DNA of 64,000 nt from Haloarcula amylovorans (GTDB taxonomy: Archaea > Halobacteriota > Halobacteria > Halobacteriales > Haloarculaceae): assembly GCF_004681185.1 (NCBI RefSeq), contig NZ_SRIF01000006.1, positions 1 to 64,000 of the forward strand. Reading direction: 5' to 3'. Under the pieces are notes generated by a model. It had not been told where the DNA came from. It ran no database searches and saw only the letters and a list, made by a program, of their open reading frames with translations. Position numbers and translations under genes: made by a program. How positions within the stretch are numbered: the stretch's first letter is position 1; every line of letters begins with the position of its first letter. Of this stretch, positions 25,915-35,946 are shown piece after piece.

Positions 25915-27159
25915 GTGCCCGACACTTCTTCTGCACCGACGCCCGGAGACGCGCCTACACCGTCTTCGTCGAACGCAACGAACGGAACGGCCGGAGACGC
26001 CGGTGGCGGCCTGTTGCCGTCGCCGAAAGAGGCGATCAAGTCCCTTGTCGAGTGGGCGGTCCACTCGCTCGTCGAGGGCGCAACAGCGTTCCTCGAACTC
26101 TTCAACAGGTTCGTGTTCGGCATTCGTCTCCCCGGACGGGCAGGTGAGGTTGCAACCTGGGGTCCGCCAGAAACGGGCCTCTGGTCGGGCGCGTGGGCAT
26201 TGTACTGGACGCTCGTCCCGCTGGCTCTCGCACTCCTCATCTTCCAGGCGATGCGTGCGCAGGGGAGTCTCTCAGGGCGAGAGACGAAAGTGAAGCTCGG
26301 CGAGATTGGGAAGTGCGCCGCCCTCATCCTTGCGGGGTGGCCGGTCGCGATTGGCGGCCTGTACCTTGCCGACGGTATCGCGATGGCGCTGGCTCCAGAC
26401 GCTTCGGCGCTGCTGTCGACGCCGGGAAATATCGGCAAGCTTGGGCTCGGGATACTCGTCGGCGGTGCGCTCATCACGGTCCAATCGGGATTAGTGTTGT
26501 TGGCTGTCGCGATCGTGTTCATCGAGCAGATCATCCTCATCGCGGCCGTCGCCGGGTGGCCGATCTGGTGGGGACTTCGCCCCTCGGACTCCGGGTTTGC
26601 GAACGCGGCCTCGGGCATCGGGCTCTCAATGTATGTCGGCGTCGCCGGTGCGAAGGTCGTCCAGGCCTGTATCGCCTTCTTCGTCTTTCACAGCGAGTGG
26701 TCGCTAGCCGGCGGAGTTGGTGACGCTGTCCTCTCACTACTGGGCTCGGCAGTCGGCCTCGGTGTGGCCTTCGTTGGTGTCCCGGTCGTAATTGGTCGCA
26801 ATTTTGTCCCGGAGGTGATGACCGTCCTCGGGACGCCGGGCGTCAAGGTTGCGGAGTCCTCGGCTTCAGTTGCGAGAGATCGAGCTGGTGGTGCGGCAGG
26901 AACTGCCAGTAACTACGCCTCGTCAGCTCGGTCCCGAGCGGCAACAGCTGCTCCTTCGTCGGTTCCATCGCCGACATGGTCGAGAGGCAGCAGCGAAGCT
27001 AGCGCAGCGCGGACGGTCCCTGACGACTACACGCCTTCGCCGGAGCCCGGTGCTAGACAGGCGTCCTCGCTGTCGTCGCCTGACAGCGATGCCTCGTCAA
27101 ATAGCACTACGAACACAAGCAGGAAGCGACGTATCGAAGCCCTCAATGGGCGATACTAA
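25915..27159 (+). CDS. VirB6/TrbL-like polytopic membrane protein, cluster 2
   Basis: A 414-residue protein starting at GTG 25915, 12 bp after the pilin stop. About six membrane helices lie between residues 95 and 305, including a long hydrophobic hairpin, followed by a ~110-residue Ser/Ala/Arg-rich disordered tail. The order pilin, VirB6-like, VirB4-like, coupling ATPase matches cluster 1 with the surface proteins and relaxase left out. It is presumably the membrane channel component. The assignment is by topology and context. Confidence 0.65.
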   Translation: MPDTSSAPTPGDAPTPSSSNATNGTAGDAGGGLLPSPKEAIKSLVEWAVHSLVEGATAFLELFNRFVFGIRLPGRAGEVATWGPPETGLWSGAWALYWTLVPLALALLIFQAMRAQGSLSGRETKVKLGEIGKCAALILAGWPVAIGGLYLADGIAMALAPDASALLSTPGNIGKLGLGILVGGALITVQSGLVLLAVAIVFIEQIILIAAVAGWPIWWGLRPSDSGFANAASGIGLSMYVGVAGAKVVQACIAFFVFHSEWSLAGGVGDAVLSLLGSAVGLGVAFVGVPVVIGRNFVPEVMTVLGTPGVKVAESSASVARDRAGGAAGTASNYASSARSRAATAAPSSVPSPTWSRGSSEASAARTVPDDYTPSPEPGARQASSLSSPDSDASSNSTTNTSRKRRIEALNGRY

Positions 27160-27180
27160 CCCTTTCACTTTCAGAAATCC

Positions 27181-30100
27181 ATGAGTAACAACTCTCAACC
27201 GGCAGAACAGACGCGCAAAGATCCCGGTCAGCTAGTCCCACCGCGTGTGGATACTGACCCGGCACTACTCGGCGGTTACACCTGGAGCGATATGAAGGCC
27301 TACAGTCCAGCTGTGGTCTCACTCGCTGGGAGTGGTATTGGTATGGCGACGTCGTCACCGGTACTCACTGTTGGCGGCCTCGTTGGCGGTATCGGACTAG
27401 GCCTTACTGGAACCTACCTCCGAGTCTCTGACCGGGCCTATACGTCACCACGTGGCCGCATCTCGGTGTGGTCATCGCACCTCCGCCGGCGGTACCTCGA
27501 CAGTCCTGATGAGGTTCTCGCGGATGTGACGGGCGTTTCTGGCGTCACCGAGCGTGGCTTCCTCGAGATGGACGGTGGCCGGTATGTCGCACCAGTTCCG
27601 GTCGAACCGCGGAACACGGCGATGCTTGATGCCGACCAACGCCACAGGCTCGCGGCATCGCTATCCTCCGCGATCGACGAACAGTTGACCGACATACCAT
27701 TTCGATTCTACTCGACGACGCGAGAGGCCGACGTCGACGACGTGGCCGAGCGCTACGAACGACGCGCTCTGGACCCGGAGACCAATGAGCTACAACAGTC
27801 GGTGCTGCTTGACGTCGCCGACTGGCTGACTGAGGCCGATGCCCCGAACTGGGAGGCCCGCGACTGGCGGCATTACGTCGTTGTTGAGGCCGATGCTGGT
27901 GCAGTGACAGGCACCGATGAGCCATCGTTCATTGAGATGCTGAATCCGCTGGCTGATGCCGACGTGGTCTCCGATAGCGCGGTCGAGGCGACACTCGCCG
28001 ACCGCGTCAAAACTGTCCAGGCCGCTATCGGGAGCGTAACGGGCCTGGAGGCGCGCGCCCCGACGCCCCGAGAGTCGCTGACCGTAGCGCGCGAGTACTG
28101 GGGGCGCGATGACAATCTTCCGGACGAGCTCGTCACGGACCTCGTCGGCGACGACCAAGGCGGCAGGCACGTCGAAGGTGAGGAGATGAGCGATCGTCTT
28201 GCCCGGGTAATCGAACCCGAGACCTGGGATCCACGAAATGGATGGGTGCAGGTTGGTGATCAATACGCAACGGCTCTCTGGCTAGCGGAATATCCCACAG
28301 AGACGGCGAGTCTCTGGCTCAAGGATCTCTGCACCCTTCGGGGAGTCAACGTCGACGTGACGGTCAATGCCGACCCCGTGCCACTCGAAGACGGCGTCCA
28401 CGAGGCAGGAGCAAAGGCCGCGGATATCGGCTCCGAAGGAGAGGAGCGCGCCGAAGAACAGGACATCACGGCGATGGATACCGAGACCGCCGGCGATGCA
28501 ACCCGAAAAATGCGCGAACTGTTCCGTCAGACGCCCTCCCAACCGTGGCGGCTCTCGACCTACGTCGTCGTGCGGGCCGACGACCGGGATGCACTCGACG
28601 CCGCGACCGACGAACTGGCGACGTTCGACGATGTCGAGGGAGCAAAGCGGCGGGCCCTGCAGACCGCTCGCGAGACGGTACGTGACACGCTGACCGGCCC
28701 ACCGGCGAACACAACGCCCGTCGCTCCCGGTGCTGCCCAAGAGTGTACTTTCCGTGCGGCCTCACCGCTGACGGGTGATCGATGGGATGCTGAGACGCCA
28801 GCGGAGAAAGACCGGCTCGTTCCAGGCGCTGTGATCGGGTCGATGTTCCCCTTTGCCGCTCTCGACCGGCGTGAAGAGACTGGGATGGATTGGGGCCGCA
28901 ACGAGGAGAGTGGGTCACATCTCCGTCTCTCGCCGTTCGAACGAGGCGGTGGGCCACACATGCTGACGATTGGACAGACGCGGTCGGGAAAGACCTACTC
29001 AGCGTCAAAGGCTGCGCTCCGGTGGTATCTCGAACGCGACGACCGGACGCTCATCGTATGCGACACCCAACGCGGGTTCGACGGACTGACCCAACTCTGT
29101 GGCGGCGAGCATATTGTCGTCGACGGAAACCAGTCAGTCAATCCGCTTCGTATTGAACCATCACCGGATCACCGGGCCGACGGAGCCGACGAGTTCCGCA
29201 TGACCGTCGAGGAGACAGTCGGCTTTCTGGTCGGGTTGCTTCGGGCCGACGACGTCGCCGACGCTGGGGAGTACGCACCGCTGCTGGCTCAGGCGGCCGA
29301 GCGAACACTCACAAACGCCGGCATTGAGCCGGGTCAGCCCGAGACGTTTGATGCCGGGAACCCGAACCTCTCGGATCTCCTCGAAACGCTGACGGACATG
29401 ACCTCGAATCCCGAGGAGTACACGATGGCCGACGGTGAGGGCCACGAGGGTGAGACGCATCTCGAACAGGTCGGTGAGCTCCTAACGAAACTTCGCTCGT
29501 TCCAAGAGGGCGGTAAATACGCGAGTCTCCTCGGAGCTGATGAACTGGGGCTGCTCGGCGACGACGTCGACATGGCGTATCTCGACCTTCATGCTGTCGG
29601 CGGTAGTGATGACGCCGAGAAGTCAGCGAATCTCCAGTTGATGCTCTCGCAGGTGCGAGAGAAAATCAAGCAAACCGACGGCGAGGTTGTCTGTATGTTC
29701 GATGAGGCACACGTCCTGCTTGACGCCGACCGCACGGCTGACTGGTTACAGAAAGCGGCGCGGGAGTTCGCCCGGTATAACGCTTCGCTGTGGTTTCTCT
29801 CCCAGTCCCCGAAGGACTTCGTCTCGGGAGAGGGTGAGACTGACGCCCGGGATACGATCCGTGCCCAGTGTTCCACGGTGCACTTCTTCCGGACACCACG
29901 AGTCGATGAGGACGTCCTCGCACAGTTCGGGCTCAACAGCGCACAGCGAGAGTTCGTGCAGGACATAGCCGTTCGTGGAAAGGAGGGTCGGGGGTACTCC
30001 GAGTGTCTCATTGATGCCGAAGATATCGAGGGCTGGATCCCATGCTATGTCGAGGCCACACCACTAGAAGATCGGGTACTCACTTACTCTCGGCGCGAGG

Positions 30101-30231
30101 CAGGCGGCCACGGTACGGCGAGAGAGGATTTTGTCGAACACATGACCAAAGGAACGGCTGTTCCCTCGAACGGTGAGAGTGGTACTTCACAGCCTGCTGA
30201 TGCGACCGATGAGAGCGGAGGGCGAGAGTAA
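27181..30231 (+). CDS. VirB4-like conjugation ATPase, cluster 2
   Basis: A 1016-residue protein with two N-terminal membrane segments (about residues 42-80, VirB3-like), then a VirB4-type body. Walker A is GQTRSGKT near residue 598, and Walker B is VVCMFDEAHVLL near 837, followed by LSQSPKDF as sensor. It shares motif spacing with the cluster 1 ATPase but not its acidic C-terminal extension. Expected role: cytoplasmic motor at the membrane channel. The stop overlaps the next start by one base (TAATG), so expression is coupled to the coupling ATPase. Confidence 0.85.
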   Translation: MSNNSQPAEQTRKDPGQLVPPRVDTDPALLGGYTWSDMKAYSPAVVSLAGSGIGMATSSPVLTVGGLVGGIGLGLTGTYLRVSDRAYTSPRGRISVWSSHLRRRYLDSPDEVLADVTGVSGVTERGFLEMDGGRYVAPVPVEPRNTAMLDADQRHRLAASLSSAIDEQLTDIPFRFYSTTREADVDDVAERYERRALDPETNELQQSVLLDVADWLTEADAPNWEARDWRHYVVVEADAGAVTGTDEPSFIEMLNPLADADVVSDSAVEATLADRVKTVQAAIGSVTGLEARAPTPRESLTVAREYWGRDDNLPDELVTDLVGDDQGGRHVEGEEMSDRLARVIEPETWDPRNGWVQVGDQYATALWLAEYPTETASLWLKDLCTLRGVNVDVTVNADPVPLEDGVHEAGAKAADIGSEGEERAEEQDITAMDTETAGDATRKMRELFRQTPSQPWRLSTYVVVRADDRDALDAATDELATFDDVEGAKRRALQTARETVRDTLTGPPANTTPVAPGAAQECTFRAASPLTGDRWDAETPAEKDRLVPGAVIGSMFPFAALDRREETGMDWGRNEESGSHLRLSPFERGGGPHMLTIGQTRSGKTYSASKAALRWYLERDDRTLIVCDTQRGFDGLTQLCGGEHIVVDGNQSVNPLRIEPSPDHRADGADEFRMTVEETVGFLVGLLRADDVADAGEYAPLLAQAAERTLTNAGIEPGQPETFDAGNPNLSDLLETLTDMTSNPEEYTMADGEGHEGETHLEQVGELLTKLRSFQEGGKYASLLGADELGLLGDDVDMAYLDLHAVGGSDDAEKSANLQLMLSQVREKIKQTDGEVVCMFDEAHVLLDADRTADWLQKAAREFARYNASLWFLSQSPKDFVSGEGETDARDTIRAQCSTVHFFRTPRVDEDVLAQFGLNSAQREFVQDIAVRGKEGRGYSECLIDAEDIEGWIPCYVEATPLEDRVLTYSRREAGGHGTAREDFVEHMTKGTAVPSNGESGTSQPADATDESGGRE

Positions 30232-33200
30232 TGGGGCTTCTCGACCGCTTCGCTTCGACGACCGACACGGAGACATCGGGATACGAAACTACGCAGATTG
30301 ACGCCGATCTTGCTGAGGCGCTGACCACGCCCGGCGACCGGGACGCTATTTCGGTACGGCCGCATACAGATAACGGCGGGATTGAAGCGATGGACAGCGT
30401 CCTGGAGTCGCTCCATTCTGTCGAGACCTCATCAGGACTTCTCCGTGGTGGTGACGAGAATATCAGCCCCGCCCACTCGTTCGAAGTACGCTATACGCGA
30501 CCTAACGATGGCGGCGACCGGGTGCTGTCACTTCGTTACGTTGCCGGCGATGACCGGACGAACGGCCCGCTCGAACGACAGTTGACCTCGCAGTATCCCG
30601 ACTCGCAACTCTCGCGAACCTCCTCGGAGTTACTCTCCGGGAGTGGCGTCGAAGGGCGGCACATCGCCGGTGCGCGGCTACACCTTCGGCGCTACACGCT
30701 GTACCCGATCAAAAACGTGGATCTGCCGGGGTTCACCACCGACCCGATGGGAAGTATCCTCGAAGAGATGGTCGGTCAGCAAGCTGAGGATGCGACCGAC
30801 GCCGACGTAGTCGTCCAGATCCAGTTCAAGCCCGCCCAGCGAGACTGGACAGATGGTATCGAGAATGGCCACGGCGTGCTCGACGCTAGTGACGAGCGAG
30901 TCCGGGGCGATCCGAGTATCAAGTCGCTGGCGATGAACCTCCGAGAGCCGACGTTTGAGAAACAATGGCGGGTGTTCACGCGGGAGACGATCGAATACCC
31001 TCCCTCGAAAGTTGAGAAGCAAGTAGCAAAACTCCTCGAAGAACAGCAGGGCGAGAAAGGATGGCGGCTGTGTCTCCGAGTGTTCGCGATCTCCGACGAC
31101 CCCGACGTCGCGGTCTCCCGGGCCAGCAGCACTGCCGGGATGTTCCGGAACTTCTACGAGAACAACGCCGAGCAGACGTTCGTTCCCGACCCGCTCGACG
31201 GACGCGAACTATGCGACGTCGTCGAGAAAGCGACTCATCGGGAATGGACCGACCATGGCATCGTCAAGGCTCAACGGGAAGTATCGGGTCTGTTGAACGT
31301 CCCTGAGGCCGACCACGTTGCCACGAACAAACTCCGGTGGTCGATGTCCCGACCAGGAGAGGGGATTCCGCCGAGAACGCCGCGCTTCGACTTTCAGACC
31401 CACGGCGTCGCCGGGGCCAGTGACGACGCCCAACAGGTCACTATGCTCGACGAAAGTGGCGAGGGCGACCCCTACTGGTACGGGTTCGGCAGTCGGCATG
31501 GCGTCGAGGCCGGCGTCACGCCCGAGACACTGGAAACGCACCAGTTCGTCGGCGGCGGAACGGGGAAGGGCAAGACGACATGGTTGGTCAATTTCGCCAG
31601 TCAAGTCATGCAGCGCGGCCACGGCGCACTGATCTTCGATCCGAAGGGGAAGGACGCCGACGAGTTCGTCCGAGAGTGGCCCGACGACCGTGATCGCGAG
31701 GACTTCGTGTTTGTCGATCTCACCGACGAGTTCGATAAGCAGGTGCGATTCAACTTCCTGGAAGTGCCTAGCGACGCCGAGCCTGATAGCCGACAGTTCG
31801 CCTCGACTATCGAAGCGTTGTGCGATGATCTCGCTAGTATGGTGGCGCTGGCCGGTGGGCAAGACAACTACTGGGGTGCTCGCATGGACCGCGTCGTGCG
31901 GACGTTCATCCGCGGGATGGCGAAATCGGGCAAGACCTGTACCCTCCTCGACCTCGCGGCCCTCTGTACTGCCGAGGAGAATCGCGAGCGGTTCACCGAG
32001 TGGATGGACCGCGAACGGCTCCAGTTCATCAAGCGAACCGCCGAACGGATCGAGGGGTTCGACGATGCCGATCTCGAACCGTTGGCTGGCCGGCTCGATC
32101 AATGGATTCAGAACGACGCTATCCGCGACCTGATAGCGGCGCGAGAGTCGACGGTCAGTATCCGCGACGTCGTGCGCGAGGGGAAAGTCGTCGTCGTGCG
32201 AAACGCGCCCTCGTCGGGCGAGACCGAGAAACGGCTGTTTGCGACGGCGCTCATTCGCCGGGCGTGGGTGGCGGCCCGTGAGGCCGACGAGGACCGTCCG
32301 CCGTTCTACGTCGTGTGCGACGAGTTCGACAGCATCGTCTCGGAGAAATCGGATATCGCCAGCATCCTCTCGGAGGCTCGGGCGTTCGACTTTTCGCTGA
32401 CGCTGTCGTGCCAGAACCCCTCGAATCAACTCCCCGAACGGGTGCAGAAGGCCATTGAAAACCAGTGCGAGACGTTCATCTCGTTCAACCCCGGCGGCCG
32501 TGACGACGCCCGCCTTATCGCCGGCCAGCACTCCCGAGACGTCGAGAAAGACGACCTGACGAACCTCTCGAAGTATCGGTTCTACATGCGGACCCACGAC
32601 GCCGACGACGAGCTGACTCACTCCTACAAAGTCGACGCTTTCCCGCCGGTCGGCGAGACGCGGGAGCGGGTGTCGGGAGAGGCCGGACTGTCCGACGACG
32701 CTCTCGACGAACTGAAACGCGAGAGTGTCGAGAGGTACGGGAAACGCGCCGAGTCGCCCGCCGAGCAGCGACGGGCGTCTCACTTCTACGCCGAGGGCGA
32801 CGACGTCGAGGCCGGGCCCGGGACTGGCCCCGATCACGGCGGCCCCGATGCCCGCGCCGGTCGGGAGCGGGCTGTGTTGAAAGCCGTCTTCGACGAGTCG
32901 ATTCACGCCGACGGTATCGAGACGGGCGGGTTCATCCCGAAGGGCGACGTCGAGGCCCGGATACGCGACTATCTCGACGCCGACGGCGACGGTATCGCCG
33001 ACGTGTGGGACATCGTCGAACGAGTCCCCGAGGACCTGCTGGCCCGCGACCACCGCGACGGCGAAACCCACCTTCAGGCGACCGAGCGTGGACAGACTGA
33101 GGTGTTCGCCAGCGGCGACGACGAGAAAGCCGGCGGCCTGAAGCACCGGCAGTTGCTTCGAGACAGCTACGAACCGCTGGCCCGCCTCGGGCTGTGCGTC

Positions 33201-34205
33201 GACATCGTACAGCAGGACGACGACGATCTCCCCGACGCCCGCGCCACTCCCGAACCGATGCGTGGCGTCGACGTCGAGGCGCTGTCGCTGGCCGAGACGC
33301 GGGAGGTAGCACAGGGCTTCGCCGAGGACTACCCGACGCTTGACCGTCTCACGGGCGGCGAGACGGCCGCTGTCGAGACCGAGAGCGAAACGAGTGAGAA
33401 GCCCGGCCAGACTATCAAGAACCTCGCCAAGGCCCACCAGAGCGGCGAGAAGTGTCTCCTCGTTGCACGCCCCGACGACGCTCGGCGCGTCGAGGGCGCG
33501 CTGTCTGACCCGCCGTTCGTCCGCGACGTCGGCGACGACGGGACGCAGACGTTCTACAACCGCCGAGACCTGTGGGTCGACGGCGACCGTATGCTTCGGC
33601 CAGAAGGCGCTGAACAGACTGTGTGGCGCTTCGACCCCGGCCGAGAGGCATACATCCTCTCGGACAGCGACGGCCGAGAGCTAGCTACCTTCGACGACCA
33701 CGAGGCTGTGTTCAAGGACGCCGAGGCCTACCCGGCGACCGAGGGCGACGTCGACGACCCCGACGAGTGGCGGCGCGTCAGAAAGCCTGTGATTCCCGAG
33801 CGCGTGTTTGACGGCGAGACGCCCGACCCCGACGACTGGCGTCTCGTCGTGCTCGGGGCCGAGGACGTCCCGACCGACCTGGCGCTTCGGGCGGACGGCG
33901 AACTGACCCCACTCGGAGAGACCGACGAGACGACCACCGGGAGCGAGGGCGAGGAGACCACCGACGACGCCGACCCTCTCGACGACGTCGCCGAGCGGCC
34001 GGCGGCGCTGTACGATCTCCTCGTCGACCACGGCGATAGCGTCGAAACCAGCGAGGCCCACACCCTCGCTCAAGAGGCCGACGACGGCCCCGACGTCGCC
34101 CGGCGAACTATCGGGAACTACCTCGACGACCTCGCCGACGCTGGTGTGCTTGACGTCGACCGCAACCCGGGTGAGGCAAACGTCTACCACCTCGCTGAGA
34201 GATAG
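30231..34205 (+). CDS. Large VirD4/TraG-like ATPase with C-terminal winged helix, cluster 2
   Basis: A 1324-residue ATPase. Residues 1-430 form an alpha/beta N-terminal domain without obvious membrane helices. Walker A is GGGTGKGKT near 440, followed by GALIFDPKGKD, a hallmark of VirD4/TraG coupling proteins. Walker B is FYVVCDEFDS near 692, with SCQNPSNQL as sensor. Residues ~830-1260 are an acidic, very GC-rich extension with repeated Asp-Asp-Glu patches. The last ~70 residues look like a winged helix (LYDLLVDHGDSVETSEAHTLAQ, then RRTIGNYLDDLADAGVLDV), which could bind DNA. Absence of membrane helices is unusual for VirD4, so a HerA-like soluble motor is an alternative. Confidence 0.75.
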   Translation: MGLLDRFASTTDTETSGYETTQIDADLAEALTTPGDRDAISVRPHTDNGGIEAMDSVLESLHSVETSSGLLRGGDENISPAHSFEVRYTRPNDGGDRVLSLRYVAGDDRTNGPLERQLTSQYPDSQLSRTSSELLSGSGVEGRHIAGARLHLRRYTLYPIKNVDLPGFTTDPMGSILEEMVGQQAEDATDADVVVQIQFKPAQRDWTDGIENGHGVLDASDERVRGDPSIKSLAMNLREPTFEKQWRVFTRETIEYPPSKVEKQVAKLLEEQQGEKGWRLCLRVFAISDDPDVAVSRASSTAGMFRNFYENNAEQTFVPDPLDGRELCDVVEKATHREWTDHGIVKAQREVSGLLNVPEADHVATNKLRWSMSRPGEGIPPRTPRFDFQTHGVAGASDDAQQVTMLDESGEGDPYWYGFGSRHGVEAGVTPETLETHQFVGGGTGKGKTTWLVNFASQVMQRGHGALIFDPKGKDADEFVREWPDDRDREDFVFVDLTDEFDKQVRFNFLEVPSDAEPDSRQFASTIEALCDDLASMVALAGGQDNYWGARMDRVVRTFIRGMAKSGKTCTLLDLAALCTAEENRERFTEWMDRERLQFIKRTAERIEGFDDADLEPLAGRLDQWIQNDAIRDLIAARESTVSIRDVVREGKVVVVRNAPSSGETEKRLFATALIRRAWVAAREADEDRPPFYVVCDEFDSIVSEKSDIASILSEARAFDFSLTLSCQNPSNQLPERVQKAIENQCETFISFNPGGRDDARLIAGQHSRDVEKDDLTNLSKYRFYMRTHDADDELTHSYKVDAFPPVGETRERVSGEAGLSDDALDELKRESVERYGKRAESPAEQRRASHFYAEGDDVEAGPGTGPDHGGPDARAGRERAVLKAVFDESIHADGIETGGFIPKGDVEARIRDYLDADGDGIADVWDIVERVPEDLLARDHRDGETHLQATERGQTEVFASGDDEKAGGLKHRQLLRDSYEPLARLGLCVDIVQQDDDDLPDARATPEPMRGVDVEALSLAETREVAQGFAEDYPTLDRLTGGETAAVETESETSEKPGQTIKNLAKAHQSGEKCLLVARPDDARRVEGALSDPPFVRDVGDDGTQTFYNRRDLWVDGDRMLRPEGAEQTVWRFDPGREAYILSDSDGRELATFDDHEAVFKDAEAYPATEGDVDDPDEWRRVRKPVIPERVFDGETPDPDDWRLVVLGAEDVPTDLALRADGELTPLGETDETTTGSEGEETTDDADPLDDVAERPAALYDLLVDHGDSVETSEAHTLAQEADDGPDVARRTIGNYLDDLADAGVLDVDRNPGEANVYHLAER

Positions 34206-34301
34206 CGACGACGTCTCGACGACCTACTGAAATCTATTCTTTAGAGAGTATTTGCAGTGAAACAGCTGTGAGAATGACCGTGCGAATAGACCGATACCCA
34301 A

Positions 34302-34332
34302 TTGGTAGTGTTTCTTATCATGGAACTACCAA
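34302..34332. promoter_or_regulatory. Inverted repeat upstream of a TATA-like element
   Basis: TTGGTAGT (34302-34309) and ACTACCAA (34325-34332) are exact reverse complements around 15 nt. A TATA-like CTTATTCC follows at about 34336, some 32 nt before the start at 34372, so the repeat sits where an archaeal activator or repressor would bind. Confidence 0.5.
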
Positions 34333-34371
34333 AGGCTTATTCCATCATCTTTAGAAGCGGAACTCGCCTTC

Positions 34372-34866
34372 ATGTCCCAATCATTCATCCGCGCTAAGCC
34401 CCTTCAAGCCCTCAAACTCGGTGCCGTCCTCGGAATCCTCGGATTTGGAATCGCCGGAGTCGCCGGTTTGTTCCCCGACGGAGGACTTAACAGCCTCCTT
34501 CTTCTCGCTTTTTTTCCGATGGTTCTCGCCCTCGTGATCGGTGCTGAGACGCTCTTTGCGGGCTACCGTCTACTTCGCGCCGACGACCCGAGGAGCCGAT
34601 TACGAAACCAGCCCTTCTACACGGCAGTCCGGGTGTTCGAGGTCGTCGCCACTATCGGCGCGCCCGGTACATTCTATGTCCTCATTGTCGAGGTCGGTAG
34701 CGAGGTTGCCGGCCCGGGTGCGATCGGGGTGCTGTTCTACGGGGTTGGCCTCGGCCTGCTCGCGTTCGGTGCGGTGGTACTGCGAACAGCGGTCGAGTAC
34801 TACGACCACCGCCAGAATCGTTCCACGTCAGGACACGTCCGAGGCGGAAATGACGTCACCAGATGA
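34372..34866 (+). CDS. Four-helix membrane protein of unknown function
   Basis: A 164-residue protein with four membrane helices (about 15-34, 41-60, 83-107 and 113-136) and a polar C-terminus. No family is recognised. The start is supported by a TATA-like element 32 nt upstream. A 33-residue cysteine-rich frame overlaps its last 17 bases and may be translated from the same message. Confidence 0.6.
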   Translation: MSQSFIRAKPLQALKLGAVLGILGFGIAGVAGLFPDGGLNSLLLLAFFPMVLALVIGAETLFAGYRLLRADDPRSRLRNQPFYTAVRVFEVVATIGAPGTFYVLIVEVGSEVAGPGAIGVLFYGVGLGLLAFGAVVLRTAVEYYDHRQNRSTSGHVRGGNDVTR

Positions 34867-34951
34867 CAAAGAGGTTCCCGCTCGGGACGGCCCCTGTATT
34901 GAGCAATCTGGATGCGTAGATTGCAACAGGGATTGCATGAACGAACTGTAA
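34850..34951 (+). CDS. 33-residue cysteine-rich small protein
   Basis: The frame begins with ATG inside the end of the preceding gene (17-nt overlap) and reads through CIEQSGCVDCNRDC, four cysteines in a C-x5-C-x2-C-x3-C pattern near residues 16-29 that could hold a metal. Small cysteine-rich proteins are frequent in haloarchaea. Without homologues I cannot confirm that it is translated. Confidence 0.4.
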   Translation: MTSPDDKEVPARDGPCIEQSGCVDCNRDCMNEL

Positions 34952-35049
34952 GAGTGATCCTGCCAATTGACCGATGTTGGGCCGATTATACCAAAGTTGT
35001 ACTCAGTAAGCGGTCGTGAATAAATACATTTGAAGTAGAGTACTGAAAT

Positions 35050-35574
35050 ATGGCTCAGCGAGGCCCCAGTCGTCTATTCATTTGTTTTTGTGTCCTGATT
35101 CTCCTCACAGGGTGTATGTCGATGCCGGTCGGTGAGGAGTCCGGACAGGAAAAACCAGTTACTATCGGGTAAATCAATTCGGCGAATACAATACACACTT
35201 TCGAAGTTCAGGTAGTCACACCTCCCGCTAACATCACTATTCATCGCAGTGATGGATTGGTTGAGCAGATAAGAGGAGACGAAGCAGAAGCAAATTTAAT
35301 GGAAACAAGTGGAGAGCTTAAGTTCACCTCGATTGAGTTTCCTGACTCGTCTCATTTCCAGAGAGAATTTGAGTTAGCACCCGGCGAGACAAACGAGAGT
35401 GAAATTGAAAACCTCCCCACCAACTTTGCGATAGTCATTGCTGTTCACCACGGAACAGAAATAATTGCGGTGGCAAGTACCACCTGTGAAGGGAATTTGA
35501 ATTACTTTGAAGTGAGAAGCGATACCGACGGCGCTTCTATTGCCCACAACTGCGAAGGTCGTGGTTGGTTTTAG
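35050..35574 (+). pseudogene. Lipoprotein gene interrupted by an in-frame stop
   Basis: The ATG at 35050 lies about 28 nt after a TATA-like AATAAATAC and begins a signal peptide with a clear lipobox (LILLTGC). The frame meets TAA at 35170-35172, then continues in the same frame without further stops to 35574, through FEVQVVTPPANITIHRSDG and a beta-rich domain ending CEGRGWF. Upstream and downstream halves fit one 174-residue lipoprotein, so a single nonsense mutation is the simplest explanation. A sequencing error or use of the internal ATG at 35257 is less likely. Confidence 0.6.
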
Positions 35575-35775
35575 ATTTATCGAGAACTGTGTAAAGCGGG
35601 TGTAGCGAACGTTATCTATTTCATCTGTATTCAGCACGCCATTCGTGACAGCAGTTGAAGAGACTGCACCCCGTAGCGTTACATCAATCACCTGTACTGA
35701 GCGACCGAGGAGAAGAAATGTCAGTATTCTCTATCCCCTGTGAGAATTAGATTTCAGCGGGACAGAACCCCGTTT

Positions 35776-35840
35776 CCACCTCGAAAATGACCCCTTTCGA
35801 GGTGGGTGTTCCGGCCCCCACCTCGAAACCCACCTCGAAA
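35776..35840. repeat. CCACCTCGAAA iteron-like repeats
   Basis: CCACCTCGAAA occurs at 35776-35786, 35818-35828 and 35830-35840, and in inverse orientation (TTTCGAGGTGG) at 35795-35805, with degenerate copies after it. The first and inverse copies make an 11-bp inverted repeat. Short iterated sites of this kind mark plasmid origins or partition sites. Confidence 0.6.
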
Positions 35841-35946
35841 GCCTCGAATCCCGCCACCGTCCCCGGGTTTCATCCCACCTCGCAAGCGAAAACGCCGACC
35901 CTATAAGGCTGAGAATCACCGGGAAGTCCACGCCCCGACAGCAGGG

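Noticed and set aside
31209..33437. 742-codon open frame antisense to the cluster 2 coupling ATPase
   Set aside because: It is a shadow of a GC-rich gene with strong third-position bias. The plus-strand protein has clear ATPase motifs and the antisense one has none.
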